DNA from: Escherichia fergusonii ATCC 35469
GTDB taxonomy: Bacteria; Pseudomonadota; Gammaproteobacteria; Enterobacterales; Enterobacteriaceae
NCBI RefSeq assembly: GCF_000026225.1
Contig: NC_011740.1
Span: forward strand, 372,001 to 436,000
DNA: 64,000 nucleotides
Reading direction: 5' to 3'
Shown: positions 26,307-36,009 of the stretch, one piece after another
How the letters are laid out: every line of letters begins with the position of its first letter
Numbering within the stretch: the first letter of the stretch is position 1
Program-made: the position numbers and the translations under genes
The notes under the pieces: generated by a model
Databases searched by the model: none
What the model was told of the DNA's origin: nothing
What the model saw: only the letters and a program-made list of their open reading frames with translations

Positions 26307-27845
26307 TTAGTGCGCACCGCCTCCGCCGCCACCTGCGCCAAATGGCGGTTTAGCAAACCACACCAGCCCCAGCAGGACGAGGAATATCCCGGCTGACATC
26401 CAGAAGATCTCATTGGCGGAAATAATCAGCCCCTGATTAGTGATCTGCTGGGCAATCCAGCCTGATGCCTGTTGTTGCGTCATCCCCAGCCCTTCCAGTT
26501 GGCTGTACATCGCCTGAGCGTTCGGGTTAAACGGGTTTACCGACTCGGTTAACTGTGCGTGGTGCATCGACTCGCGGTTAGTCCACATGGTGGTGGTGAT
26601 GGATGTGCCGATAGACCCCGCCAGCGTTCGCGTAAAGTTGGAGAGACTCGATGCCGCCGCCAGTCGTTCCGGTGGCAAACCGGACAGCGTAATGGTGGTC
26701 AGCGGCATAAAGAAGCAGGCCACCGCGAAGCCCTGGATAAACTGCGGCCAGGCCGACGCGCCAAAATCCATCCCCGGTTCAAAGGTATAAGCACGCCAGT
26801 AGAAGCAGACGGCATACATAATAAAGCTGAAGGTTACCAGTCGCCGCATATCCAGTTTATGTGCGAAGCGGCCGATAATCGGCGACAGGATCACCGGAAT
26901 AATCCCTACCGGCGCAGAGGCCAGCCCAGCCCAGGTTGCTGTATAGCCGTAGACCTCTTGCAATAACTGCGGCAGCAGAACAATCGCGCCGAAGTAAAGC
27001 ATATACGCGAGGCTGATACACAAGCAGCCGATGGTGAAGTTGCGCGATTTAAACAACGACAGATCGACTATCGGATTATCGTCAGTTAGCTCCCAGACAA
27101 TGAGGAAGCTGATAGCCACCACCGCCACCACGGTGAGGATGATTATTTCCTGCGATGAGAACCAGTCCAGCTCTTTACCGCGGTCGAGCATAATCTGCAG
27201 GCTGCCGATACCAATCACCAGCAGTGCCAGCCCCACGGCATCAATCCGCCGCCGTTCGGTGCGGGTTTCGCGTCCGCGCAGGGTTTGCAGTGTCATCAAC
27301 ACCACCGCCACGCCAATCGGCACGTTGATGAAGAATATCCAGCCCCAGTGGTAATTATCACTGATATAACCGCCGAGGATTGGGCCGCAAATTGGCGCGA
27401 CAATCACCGTCATCGACCACAACGCCAGCGCGATCGAGCGTTTGGCTGGCGGGTAGTTATTCAGCAATAGACTTTGCGAAAGCGGGATCAATGGCCCAGC
27501 GACAATCCCCTGAATCACGCGGAAGAAGATCAGCATATTCAGGCTGCTGGAGACACCACACGCCCACGATGCAATAGCAAAGGCGATGGTGGACCAGAGG
27601 AATAGTTTCACCTCCCCGACACGCTTTGCCAGCCAGCCGGTAAGCGGGATCGAGATGGCATTCGCCACCCCGAAAGAAGTGATTACCCACGTTCCCTGGC
27701 TGAGCGATGAGCCCAGGTTTCCGGCGATAGTGGGGATCGCTACGTTAGCAATGGTGGAGTCCAGCACCTGCATGAATGTCGCCAGTGACAGCGCAATCGT
27801 CATAATGACCAGTTGCGCGCCTTCCAGCGGTTTTTGCTGTTGCAT
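26307..27845 (-). CDS. emrB: Multidrug efflux MFS transporter EmrB
   Basis: EmrB (512 residues) is the 14-helix inner-membrane proton antiporter of the EmrAB-TolC pump that expels CCCP, nalidixic acid and other hydrophobic drugs. The MFS signature GWLAKRVGEVKLF and motif C around GPILGGYISDNYHWGWIFF are present, and the tail ends in a glycine run (GAGGGGGGAH). I use the ATG at 27845, which gives MQQQKPLEGAQ as in K-12. It lies 16 bp after emrA. Confidence 0.96.
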   Translation of the reverse strand: MQQQKPLEGAQLVIMTIALSLATFMQVLDSTIANVAIPTIAGNLGSSLSQGTWVITSFGVANAISIPLTGWLAKRVGEVKLFLWSTIAFAIASWACGVSSSLNMLIFFRVIQGIVAGPLIPLSQSLLLNNYPPAKRSIALALWSMTVIVAPICGPILGGYISDNYHWGWIFFINVPIGVAVVLMTLQTLRGRETRTERRRIDAVGLALLVIGIGSLQIMLDRGKELDWFSSQEIIILTVVAVVAISFLIVWELTDDNPIVDLSLFKSRNFTIGCLCISLAYMLYFGAIVLLPQLLQEVYGYTATWAGLASAPVGIIPVILSPIIGRFAHKLDMRRLVTFSFIMYAVCFYWRAYTFEPGMDFGASAWPQFIQGFAVACFFMPLTTITLSGLPPERLAAASSLSNFTRTLAGSIGTSITTTMWTNRESMHHAQLTESVNPFNPNAQAMYSQLEGLGMTQQQASGWIAQQITNQGLIISANEIFWMSAGIFLVLLGLVWFAKPPFGAGGGGGGAH

Positions 27846-27861
27846 TACACGCACCTCTGGA

Positions 27862-29034
27862 TTAGCCAGCGTTAGCTTTTACGATATCGTCGATCAGTTT
27901 ATTGACAGGTGCCAGGCTGATTTCACGCGCGGTGCTTACCGCTACCGGTGTGGAACGTACTTTATTTGCCAGTACCTGACCGTCACGGTTAGTGGTATTG
28001 ACGCTCACCAGGGTGGATAAACCGATACGCAGCGGGTATTGCTCCAGCTGTTTTTGGTCCAGTTCAATACGTACAGGCAGACGCTGAACGACTTTTATCC
28101 AGTTACCAGTGGCATTTTGCGCCGGAAGCAGCGAGAACGCGCTACCTGTCCCCATATCCAGACCAACCACTTTACCGGTGTATTTCACATCATCGCCGTA
28201 AATATCGGTGGTGATGGTGACCGGCTGACCGATACGCATATTGGCAATCTGCGTCTCTTTAAAGTTGGCATCCACCCACATATTGGTGGCTGGAACGACC
28301 GCCATCAGCGGCGTCGTTGGGCTAATTTGCGCGCCAGGCTGTACTGCGCGGCGGGAGACATAACCGGTCATCGGACTGACAATACGGGTACGCTCCAGCG
28401 CCAGCCAGGCGTTACGTACTTCGGTGGCAGCCTGTTGCACGGCAGGCTGATCTTCCAGTTTAGTCCCCAGAATCATCGCCTGATTGGCATTGTATTGTTG
28501 AATGGCGACATCCAATTGCGCCTGGGCACTGATCACCGCGTCGCGGGCATGTTGCAGCTCTTCGCGACCAATCAGGTTGGCATTGCCCAGCGGCACACGA
28601 CGGTTGTAGTCGCTTTGTGCTTTCGCGAGGGCGATTTTCTGCACCTCAATATTCGCCTGCAACTGTTTGCTGTTAATCATCAGTTGGTGGGTTTGGCGAA
28701 CGCTGGAAGCCAGTGCCGTTTTGGCTTTTTCAAACGCCTGGCGAGCATCTGTCGGGTCGAGAGTGACCAGCACATCGCCTTCTTTTACAAAATCGGTGTT
28801 ATCGGCCCAGACTTTCGTCACGCTGCCAGACACCTGAGACATAATTTGAATCTGATTCCCTGCCACATATGCGTCATCGGTTTCTTCGAAATGACGCAGT
28901 ACCAAAAACCAATAAATCCCTATCGCTACGGCAATAATTATAAAGAGCAAGGTGAGAAGGAGGAGCAGACGCTTACGTTTGCCGCTCTTCTTTACCGGTT
29001 GCTGCGGGGTTTGAGTCTCCGCATTTGCGCTCAT
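27862..29034 (-). CDS. emrA: Multidrug efflux membrane fusion protein EmrA
   Basis: EmrA (390 residues) links EmrB to TolC across the periplasm. A short cytoplasmic tail with KRKR precedes one membrane helix (about 25-45), then a split biotinyl-lipoyl domain around a long coiled coil (about 100-200) and a beta-barrel. The ATG at 29034 gives MSANAETQTP as in K-12. The frame extends four codons upstream. Confidence 0.96.
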   Translation of the reverse strand: MSANAETQTPQQPVKKSGKRKRLLLLLTLLFIIIAVAIGIYWFLVLRHFEETDDAYVAGNQIQIMSQVSGSVTKVWADNTDFVKEGDVLVTLDPTDARQAFEKAKTALASSVRQTHQLMINSKQLQANIEVQKIALAKAQSDYNRRVPLGNANLIGREELQHARDAVISAQAQLDVAIQQYNANQAMILGTKLEDQPAVQQAATEVRNAWLALERTRIVSPMTGYVSRRAVQPGAQISPTTPLMAVVPATNMWVDANFKETQIANMRIGQPVTITTDIYGDDVKYTGKVVGLDMGTGSAFSLLPAQNATGNWIKVVQRLPVRIELDQKQLEQYPLRIGLSTLVSVNTTNRDGQVLANKVRSTPVAVSTAREISLAPVNKLIDDIVKANAG

Positions 29035-29160
29035 ATTGTTCTCCACGATCTTCTTAACTCATCGGCTGAGCCGACCTGCTTGCCAAAAAGGCCAGCATGT
29101 TGCGATGCTGGCCAGTCATTTTTTCTGTTATAAATCTGGATTTTTGAGCGAGATGACGCG

Positions 29161-29691
29161 TTAGCTCATCGCTTCGAGAACCACACCGTCTTGTTCCATC
29201 TGGTCGAGACGGGAGAGCAATTTGCGGGTGATTTGCTCGAGTTGATCTTTTTCTGTTGTGCTGAGCGCGGACCAGAGTTGATGCAGGCAGTTATGCTGCG
29301 GCGGTAAAACCTCGCGCAAAAACTCGTGACCTTTTTCCGTTAATTGCAGATGCAGGCAACGACGATCGTTATCGCTTTCACGACGTTCGATCCAACCCCG
29401 TTTTTCCAGTTCATCTGCAATACGCGTCGCGTTGGTACGGGAAGAGCCCAGCGCACAGCTTAGTTCAGAAGGCTGAATACTGTGATTTTCCTGAGACTCA
29501 AGCGTAATCAACGCCATAAACAACGTCTCGTTAATCCCCTGAGCCTTAAGCATTTTATTGCGGTTTTCCAGCAGCTTGCTTTGCATATGCATACAAAGAC
29601 GGGTCAGAAGGATCTCCTGATAAGGAAAATCTTCGTGGCGGCTGGCGCGAAATTTTAGCATTTGTTCAATGGGCGTAAACGAACTATCCAT
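29161..29691 (-). CDS. emrR: MarR-family repressor EmrR (MprA)
   Basis: EmrR (176 residues) represses emrRAB and is released by hydrophobic drugs. A winged helix-turn-helix spans about 60-125 ([31 protein letters not shown]). First gene of the operon. The gap of 126 bp to emrA contains no separate gene. Also reported to affect microcin and other genes. Confidence 0.96.
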
Positions 29692-29781
29692 TTGGGTATG
29701 ACCTCATTAATTTCAGCCGATATAGTAACGACAGTGACAAATAAAGTAAATGTATTGTTTTAGAAAAATGATTCTTTTGGT

Positions 29782-30117
29782 TTATATAACCGCCATCACT
29801 TTCCAGGCTAATCCGTAGCCCAGCGCACTCAAAAGAGTCGGAACAATGATGCTGCGTGTTTTGTAAAAACTCGCTCCCAGTACAGCAAAACCCACCAGCG
29901 TTGGAATGAACCGACGGCTGTCATGCATCACTTCTGGTGCAGTAGAAACAACCAGTAGTGCGCAAATCGAGGCGATGCCAATTGTGTCGAGTAAGATCCC
30001 GATCGTGCCGCGCCGTCCGGGGCGGACATTACCGACCCGCAGACGTAGCGGCAAATAGCGAAAACAGTAGTTAACCGCGCCAACCAGCAATCCAAGCAGC
30101 AGAACCTCATAACTCAT
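29782..30117 (-). CDS. ygaH: L-valine exporter small subunit YgaH
   Basis: YgaH (111 residues) is an AzlD-family protein with three to four membrane segments, and works with YgaZ to export L-valine and probably methionine. It overlaps the end of ygaZ by 11 bp. Length equals K-12. Confidence 0.94.
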   Translation of the reverse strand: MSYEVLLLGLLVGAVNYCFRYLPLRLRVGNVRPGRRGTIGILLDTIGIASICALLVVSTAPEVMHDSRRFIPTLVGFAVLGASFYKTRSIIVPTLLSALGYGLAWKVMAVI

Positions 30118-30844
30118 CTGGAGCTCCTTGCCAGAACGCCTGAATTAACGCGGTAATACAACCACAGACAATACCTGCCAGAATGGCAACGGGGATAGAA
30201 AACAGCGTTACACCCGCAAGGGCACCAACTAACGCTGCGGTAACGCAAAGCGATTGTTTGCGTTGAAAAGAGGCGAGCAAAAAGCTCATAAAAAGCGCGG
30301 GCAACATAAAGCCTAATGCTGCTTCAACAGCAGGATAGCCTTGTAACAGACCGCAGCCAGAAAATGCGCCTATCACCGTGCCAAATACCCAGGACGACCA
30401 GGAGCTGAAAGCAATCCCGATCATCCAGTTTTCACTCCAGCGGCGATTATTACGTACCAGTTTTGCGGTTGCAGCAGCAAAAACTTCATCCGTCAGGCCA
30501 AACGCCCACAGTGCCGTTTTCGGTTTACTCAAACGCAGAGCAATGCGGCTACGCAACGACGGACCATACAGCACATGGCGTACATCCATCGCCATTACCG
30601 TCAGCGCCGCGACCCATAAACTGCTGCCAGCTGCCAACATGGTTGTAATGACGAACTGGCTCGCCCCTGCATAAATAATGCAGGAGAAAAACAGACTTTC
30701 GACGGGCGTAAAGCCCAGACGAGTCGCATTCATGCCAAATGCAAACGCTACCGGAATATAACTAATAACAATCGGTAAACTGTCTTTGCATCCTTCCATG
30801 AAAGTTGCCGAACCAGAAGCGGGCAGAGGGGCAGGGCTTTCCAT
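30107..30844 (-). CDS. ygaZ: L-valine exporter large subunit YgaZ
   Basis: YgaZ (245 residues) is an AzlC-family inner membrane protein with about seven to eight hydrophobic segments and the family pattern GASQFVITTMLAAG. It exports branched-chain amino acids together with YgaH, whose gene overlaps its end. The unit is divergent in spacing from emrR but on the same strand. Confidence 0.94.
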   Translation of the reverse strand: MESPAPLPASGSATFMEGCKDSLPIVISYIPVAFAFGMNATRLGFTPVESLFFSCIIYAGASQFVITTMLAAGSSLWVAALTVMAMDVRHVLYGPSLRSRIALRLSKPKTALWAFGLTDEVFAAATAKLVRNNRRWSENWMIGIAFSSWSSWVFGTVIGAFSGCGLLQGYPAVEAALGFMLPALFMSFLLASFQRKQSLCVTAALVGALAGVTLFSIPVAILAGIVCGCITALIQAFWQGAPDEL

Positions 30845-30968
30845 AGAGTATTACGCTTATCTACCGCTAAAATTATAAATAGAGTGAATGAATATCATAA
30901 CCTTATCAGACTGGGGGGCTTCTTAACACCCTTATCAGTGCAAAGCCACGTAAACGGTTGCCAATCGA

Positions 30969-32153
30969 TTAATTTGCGGCTTCCTGACGGTGAAATCCTC
31001 GCCACCAGACCAGTAAATTCAACAGGGCAAGTGATGCGCCCGCCAGGCAAACACCTGTCCACCCTGCATGTTGCCATGCAGAGGCCGAAATCAGTGAACC
31101 GGCGGCGCCGCCAATAAAATAGCTGGTCATATATCCTGCGGTCAGACGATTACGGGCATCAGGGTAAATTCGGTAAATTACGGTCTGATTGGTGATATGC
31201 ACGCCCTGCACGGTGAGATCCAGCACCAGGATGCCGATAATCAGCGCCAGTACGGATGTGTGACCAAACCAGATCGCCAGCCATGAAAGTAACAGCAGCA
31301 GCAGACCGAAAGTTGTGGTGTGGTGCGATTTGCCCTTATCGGCAAAACCGCCCGCCGGACGAGCGCCCAACGCTCCGGCAGCTCCCGCGAGTCCAAACAG
31401 ACCAATTACGCCATCGCTGTAATTAAAAGGCGGTGCGGCGAGCAAAAAGGCCATTGAGGTCCAGAGAATGCTGAAGTTGGCAAAGGTCAGGCAGCCCAGC
31501 AACGCGCGGGTGCGCAGAATTTTATCGCTGATAAACATGCTGAAAACGGAACCAAGCAACTGTGGGTAGTTGAGGTGGGTTTCTGATTTCATTTGTGGCA
31601 GACCACGCCATAATGCCAGCGCCATCAGTGCCATTAACACCGAGGCAACCCAAAAGACGGTGCGCCAGCCGCCGAGGTTTGCCAGCAACCCGGCAACGGT
31701 TCGTGCCAGCAAGATCCCCAACAGCAGCCCGCTCATAATGGTGCCGACCACTTTGCCGCGTTTGTCCGGTGAAGCCAGCGTCGCTGCCAGCGGAACCAGA
31801 ATTTGTGCCACGACCGAGAATAAACCGGTTAATGCCGTACCGAGGATCATCATCGCCAGCGACTGACTGCTGGCGGTAATCAACATACCGCCCGCTGCCA
31901 GTAAGGTCATCGAGACAATCAGGCGGCGGCGTTCAAACATATCACCGAGGGGAACAAGAAACAGCAGACCTGCGGCATAGCCCAACTGCGCGGCGGTAAC
32001 AATAAAGCCTGCCGAACTGGCGGAAAGGGAAAAGTTACGCGCGATGGTGTCGAGTAATGGCTGGGCGTAATAGTTACTGGCTACCGCCAGACCGGTGGCG
32101 ATAGACATCAGCACGATCAGTGCCGGGCTAAGCTCATGATTAGGTTTAGTCAT
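30969..32153 (-). CDS. ygaY: MFS transporter YgaY, intact
   Basis: A 394-residue major facilitator protein with twelve predicted membrane segments and the MFS loop motif GDMFERRRLIVS near residue 80. It is probably a drug or metabolite exporter, substrate unknown. In K-12 ygaY is split by a frameshift and treated as a pseudogene, whereas here the frame is continuous from start to stop. It stands between ygaZ and proX with its own promoter space. Confidence 0.88.
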   Translation of the reverse strand: MTKPNHELSPALIVLMSIATGLAVASNYYAQPLLDTIARNFSLSASSAGFIVTAAQLGYAAGLLFLVPLGDMFERRRLIVSMTLLAAGGMLITASSQSLAMMILGTALTGLFSVVAQILVPLAATLASPDKRGKVVGTIMSGLLLGILLARTVAGLLANLGGWRTVFWVASVLMALMALALWRGLPQMKSETHLNYPQLLGSVFSMFISDKILRTRALLGCLTFANFSILWTSMAFLLAAPPFNYSDGVIGLFGLAGAAGALGARPAGGFADKGKSHHTTTFGLLLLLLSWLAIWFGHTSVLALIIGILVLDLTVQGVHITNQTVIYRIYPDARNRLTAGYMTSYFIGGAAGSLISASAWQHAGWTGVCLAGASLALLNLLVWWRGFHRQEAAN

Positions 32154-32261
32154 TATTTTTGTTCATCAGGTGATGATTAAGCTGGAAATCAATAATAGCG
32201 GATGTTGATGAATATGGGATGAAAGATAGATTGTTGAAATGTGCGGTGTGGTTTGTAGACA

Positions 32262-32336
32262 TGATAAGACGCGGCCGCGTCGCATCAGGCATTGTGTACA
32301 GAGCGGCGGATGAGGCAAAAGCGCCTTATCCGCCCG
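32262..32336. repeat. BIME between ygaY and proX
   Basis: Two REP-like units, ATAAGACGCGGCCGCGTCGC and GCGGCGGATGAGGCAAAAGC, lie just after the proX stop on the minus strand and form paired hairpins. They probably stabilise or end the proVWX transcript. Confidence 0.8.
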
Positions 32337-32344
32337 AATAAAAA

Positions 32345-33337
32345 TTACTTCTGCGCTGCCAGCGCCTCATTCACCCAGCCATCGAACTGCTGCTGGTGGG
32401 CTTTGATCCAGCCATCAACGTGTCCCTGAATATCGCCTTCTGAGGCTTTGCCGTCATGCATGATGGCGTTCTGGGCGTTAATGTCTGCCACCGGCAACTG
32501 CATAATGGCAAACAGTTTGGCTGCCGCCGGGTTTTTCTCAGCCCAGGCTTTGTTGGCAACGATATGCATGGTGCTGACCGGGAAGCCATAATTCGCACCA
32601 TTCGGCAGTTTAGTGTCGGCGTTTTTATCACCCGGCAGTGCGGAGAACGGCACCTGCAACCAGACGACATCTTTGCCCGGCTTCAGTTCGTTACTCACCC
32701 AGTATGGCGTCCAGGTGTAGTAAAACACCGGTTTGCCCTCTTTGTAACGACTGATGGTGTCAGCCATCATCGCTGCGTAGTTCCCCTGATTATGCGTCAC
32801 CGTGTTGGTCAGTTCATACGCGGCAAGCTGGTGGTTGATGGCACCTTCGCAGCCCCAGCCTGGGTTACAACCGGTTAAATCCGCTTTACCGTCGCCGTTG
32901 GTATCGAACAGTTTGGCGATCTTCGGATCTTTCAGTTGCGCGATGTTGGTGATTTTGTACTGGTCGGCGGTTTTCTTATCGATCAGGTAACCTTGTGCCG
33001 CACCGTTAACAAATACCCCTTCACGATAAAATTTCTTATCGCCACCGGCAGCTTCGTACATGTTGTCATGCAGTGGCGTCCAGTTCACCGCGGTAAAGGT
33101 CGCATCGCCAGAAGCAAGCGAGGTGTAGCCAACGTTGTAATCCACTTCGCTGGGTTTATTGACGGTATAACCTAATTTCTCCAGTGCACGACTGACCAGC
33201 AGCGTCTGGAAGGTTTCTTCAGTGATGGTGCTCTGAACTGGATTAACAGTAATGCCTTTGCCCGGCAGATCGGCAGCAAAAGTTTGTGTAGAGATAAGCG
33301 TGGCAAACGCTGTCGCAAAAAGTACGCTATGTCGCAT
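32345..33337 (-). CDS. proX: Glycine betaine/proline-binding periplasmic protein ProX
   Basis: ProX (330 residues) binds glycine betaine and proline betaine in the periplasm and delivers them to ProWV. A Sec signal peptide ([21 protein letters not shown]) is cleaved before ADLPGKG. The ATG at 33337 is chosen because it gives the signal peptide. The frame opens 14 codons upstream. Two cysteines around [10 protein letters not shown] form a disulfide. Third gene of proVWX. Confidence 0.96.
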
Positions 33338-33394
33338 TGTTATTCCTTTTTTTGGCAGGGTGAAAATGCCCGGCGTCACCGGGCAAGTGCAGAG

Positions 33395-34459
33395 TTACTT
33401 AATGAATGGGCGGGTCAGCAGACCGACAGGGCCAGTGGTGTACCAGCGACGGTTGCCGCGACTGCGTGAGTCGCGCCCAACGGCCTGCGTCAGGCGGTCG
33501 AGGATAATGGCGAGGATCACAATCCCGACGCCGCCAACGGTGGCAAGGCCCATATCCAGACGACCGATACCGCGAAGTACCATCTGACCCAGCCCGCCGA
33601 CGGCAATCATCGAGGCGATGACCACCATAGAAAGAGCCAGCATTAGCGTCTGGTTAACGCCCGCCATTATGGTCGGCATCGCCAGCGGTAACTGAACTTT
33701 GAACAGCATCTGCCGCGGGCTGGCACCGAATGAGCGCGAGGCTTCAATCAGATCCGCCGGAACTTGGTTAATCCCCAGAATCGTCAGACGGATAATCGGC
33801 GGCAGAGCAAAGATGATCGTCACCACTACGCCCGGCACGTTACCGATACCAAACAGCATGACGATTGGCACCAGATAAACAAACGCTGGCGTGGTCTGCA
33901 TGGCATCAAGCAGTGGACGAATAATTTTCGCCGCTCGTGGACTTCTCGCCAGCCAGATCCCCAACGGCAAACCGATGACGATACAGAACAGCAGGGCGGT
34001 TAACACCAGCGCCAGAGTAACCATTGCCTGTGACCAGGCACCGATTGCGCCGATGGCAATCAGCGAAACCAGCGTCGCCACGCCCATTCCGACACCGGAA
34101 ATTTGCCAGGCGATGAGAGCGAAAACGATAATCGCCATCGGTGCGGGCATACCCAGCAGCAATTGCTGGAAACCGTTGAGGATGTAATCAACCGGAACGC
34201 GCACGCCCTGGAAGACGGGACGGAAATGGGTAACGACCCAGTCGATCCCTTCAGTGACCCAACTGTCGAGCGGGATCAGCGTTTTATGGAACGGATCGAG
34301 AATATTAAAATGCTCGACGTTTGGTGCAGGCGTACTGGTCAGCCAGTCAGCGCCACCGCCGTCAGTCGGTGCAGTCGCCGGTGTACCCCAGGCGTCTGCG
34401 GATTGTGCGGCACTGTCCGCCGCTGGCGTGGTATCCCACGGATTATTTTGATCAGCCAT
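33395..34459 (-). CDS. proW: Glycine betaine/proline ABC permease ProW
   Basis: ProW (354 residues) is the inner-membrane permease of the osmoprotectant importer. An unusually long, hydrophilic N-terminal tail (about 1-95, rich in Ala, Pro, Asp) precedes the membrane domain, which holds the binding-protein-dependent transport EAA-like loop (EASRSFGASPRQMLFKVQLP). It overlaps proV by 8 bp. Confidence 0.96.
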   Translation of the reverse strand: MADQNNPWDTTPAADSAAQSADAWGTPATAPTDGGGADWLTSTPAPNVEHFNILDPFHKTLIPLDSWVTEGIDWVVTHFRPVFQGVRVPVDYILNGFQQLLLGMPAPMAIIVFALIAWQISGVGMGVATLVSLIAIGAIGAWSQAMVTLALVLTALLFCIVIGLPLGIWLARSPRAAKIIRPLLDAMQTTPAFVYLVPIVMLFGIGNVPGVVVTIIFALPPIIRLTILGINQVPADLIEASRSFGASPRQMLFKVQLPLAMPTIMAGVNQTLMLALSMVVIASMIAVGGLGQMVLRGIGRLDMGLATVGGVGIVILAIILDRLTQAVGRDSRSRGNRRWYTTGPVGLLTRPFIK

Positions 34460-35654
34460 TGTTTACCCCCTCACGATCTAAAGCGCGCAGCAGCATTCCT
34501 TTCGAAATAATGCCGACATACTGTTGGTCCTCGTCGACCACGGGCACCGCACAGGGAGCCTGTCCGACATGAGAGAGCAACTCGCTAAGAGGCGTTTGCG
34601 CATCGACTGCTAATGGCGCGTCAATCAGCGCCGCATCAAGGCCTTGCTGCTGCGTTAACGCGGTTTTAAGCGAATCGATAGACACTGCACCGACAAATCT
34701 ATTACCGCGTTCGATAACGTAGCCATATTCGCGGTCTTCATCCTGCAATAATTTCAATGCCGAACGTGGGCCGAAGCCGGGGGTTTTACGAATTAAGCCG
34801 TTCGGTGTACGACGGGCAATATCTTTCGCACTGAATACCTGACTAATATCAACACCACGGAAGAAGGTACGGACATAATCATTCGCCGGATTATTGAGAA
34901 TTTCATCCGGTGTGCCGACTTGTACCACTTCGCCATTTTGCATAATGGCAATTCGGTCGCCAATACGCATAGCTTCATCGAGATCGTGGGAAATAAAGAC
35001 AATGGTGCGCTGATGTTTCGCCTGTAATTTTACCAGCTCATCCTGCATCTCAGTGCGAATTAATGGATCGAGCGCTGAGAAGGCTTCATCCATTAATAAG
35101 ATATCCGGATTAATTGCTAATGCGCGTGCTAATCCGACGCGTTGACGCATCCCACCAGAGAGTTCGTCCGGGTAGCTATGGGCATAATTTTCCAGCCCGA
35201 CCTGACGCAGTGCATCAAGGGCTTTTTCCCGGCGTTCTTCGGCATTAATTCCGGCCAATTCCATACCGAACGCGGTATTGTCCAGCACGGTCATATGCGG
35301 CATTAAGGCAAAGGACTGGAAGACCATCGCAATCTTTTTTCTGCGCACCTCACGGAGTTCGGCGTCGGATATTTTTGCAATATCCACACCATCAATCAGC
35401 ACTTGCCCGCGGGTGGGTTCAATCAGGCGATTGAGAAGGCGTACCATTGTGGATTTACCCGAACCGGATAATCCCATGATGACAAATATCTCGCCTTCTT
35501 CAATGGCCAGACTGGCGTCTTTTACGCCAAGCGATAGCCCGGTTTTTTCCAGAATTTGTTCTTTTGAAAGTCCTTGTTCGATATATTTGAAAGCTCGCTG
35601 TGGATGCTCGCCAAATATTTTATAAAGATTTTTAATTTCTAATTTAATTGCCAT
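34452..35654 (-). CDS. proV: Glycine betaine/proline ABC ATPase ProV
   Basis: ProV (400 residues) powers betaine uptake. Walker A GLSGSGKST is near 61-69, the signature LSGGMRQR near 165, and Walker B ILLMDEAFSALD near 185. Two C-terminal CBS domains (about 280-400) sense ionic strength in this family. It heads proVWX (proU), induced by high osmolarity and silenced by H-NS through downstream elements inside proV. Confidence 0.96.
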   Translation of the reverse strand: MAIKLEIKNLYKIFGEHPQRAFKYIEQGLSKEQILEKTGLSLGVKDASLAIEEGEIFVIMGLSGSGKSTMVRLLNRLIEPTRGQVLIDGVDIAKISDAELREVRRKKIAMVFQSFALMPHMTVLDNTAFGMELAGINAEERREKALDALRQVGLENYAHSYPDELSGGMRQRVGLARALAINPDILLMDEAFSALDPLIRTEMQDELVKLQAKHQRTIVFISHDLDEAMRIGDRIAIMQNGEVVQVGTPDEILNNPANDYVRTFFRGVDISQVFSAKDIARRTPNGLIRKTPGFGPRSALKLLQDEDREYGYVIERGNRFVGAVSIDSLKTALTQQQGLDAALIDAPLAVDAQTPLSELLSHVGQAPCAVPVVDEDQQYVGIISKGMLLRALDREGVNNG

Positions 35655-35722
35655 GCAATAGAAAGATTCCTGTTATTTGTTTATGTCGATATATTACCCA
35701 ATGGAAATAGTCACTTTTTTCT

Positions 35723-35750
35723 ACCCTAACATACTGAGAATCTGAGGCAA
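35723..35750 (-). promoter_or_regulatory. proU main (sigma-70) promoter
   Basis: On the minus strand, TTGCCT (35750-35745) and TAGGGT (35728-35723) are 16 bp apart, matching the known osmotically induced proU promoter. It lies 69 bp before proV. The rest of 35655-36009 holds the nrd terminator and A/T-rich DNA, with no gene seen. Confidence 0.85.
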
Positions 35751-35864
35751 CCCCTGAGGTCAAATGTGGCATGAATATTGACGCGAGCAAATCGCCGGAA
35801 TTTCCCGTGATATAAGGGCTGAGAGCAAATCGAGAAAAGTTGATATTTTTTGTCATAGATAGCG

Positions 35865-35895
35865 AAAAAACGCCTGAATATTGTGGTTTCAGGCG
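35865..35895 (-). terminator. nrdHIEF terminator
   Basis: On the minus strand CGCCTGAAACCACAATATTC with its partner AGGCG forms the stem, followed by TTTTTTCGC. It lies about 115 bp beyond the nrdF stop. Confidence 0.82.
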
Positions 35896-36009
35896 AATAA
35901 TGCAACAGAGTATCAGTGTAGATCACCACAAAATATTTGCGTGATAAAAAGCTATTTGGCAGAAATTAATTTCCTGCTGTGGTTGGTGATATTTTGAAAA
36001 ATAGCCCCG

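Noticed and set aside
28039..29133. 364-codon open frame antisense to emrA
   Set aside because: It mirrors emrA codon bias and has no family motif, so it is a shadow of emrA.
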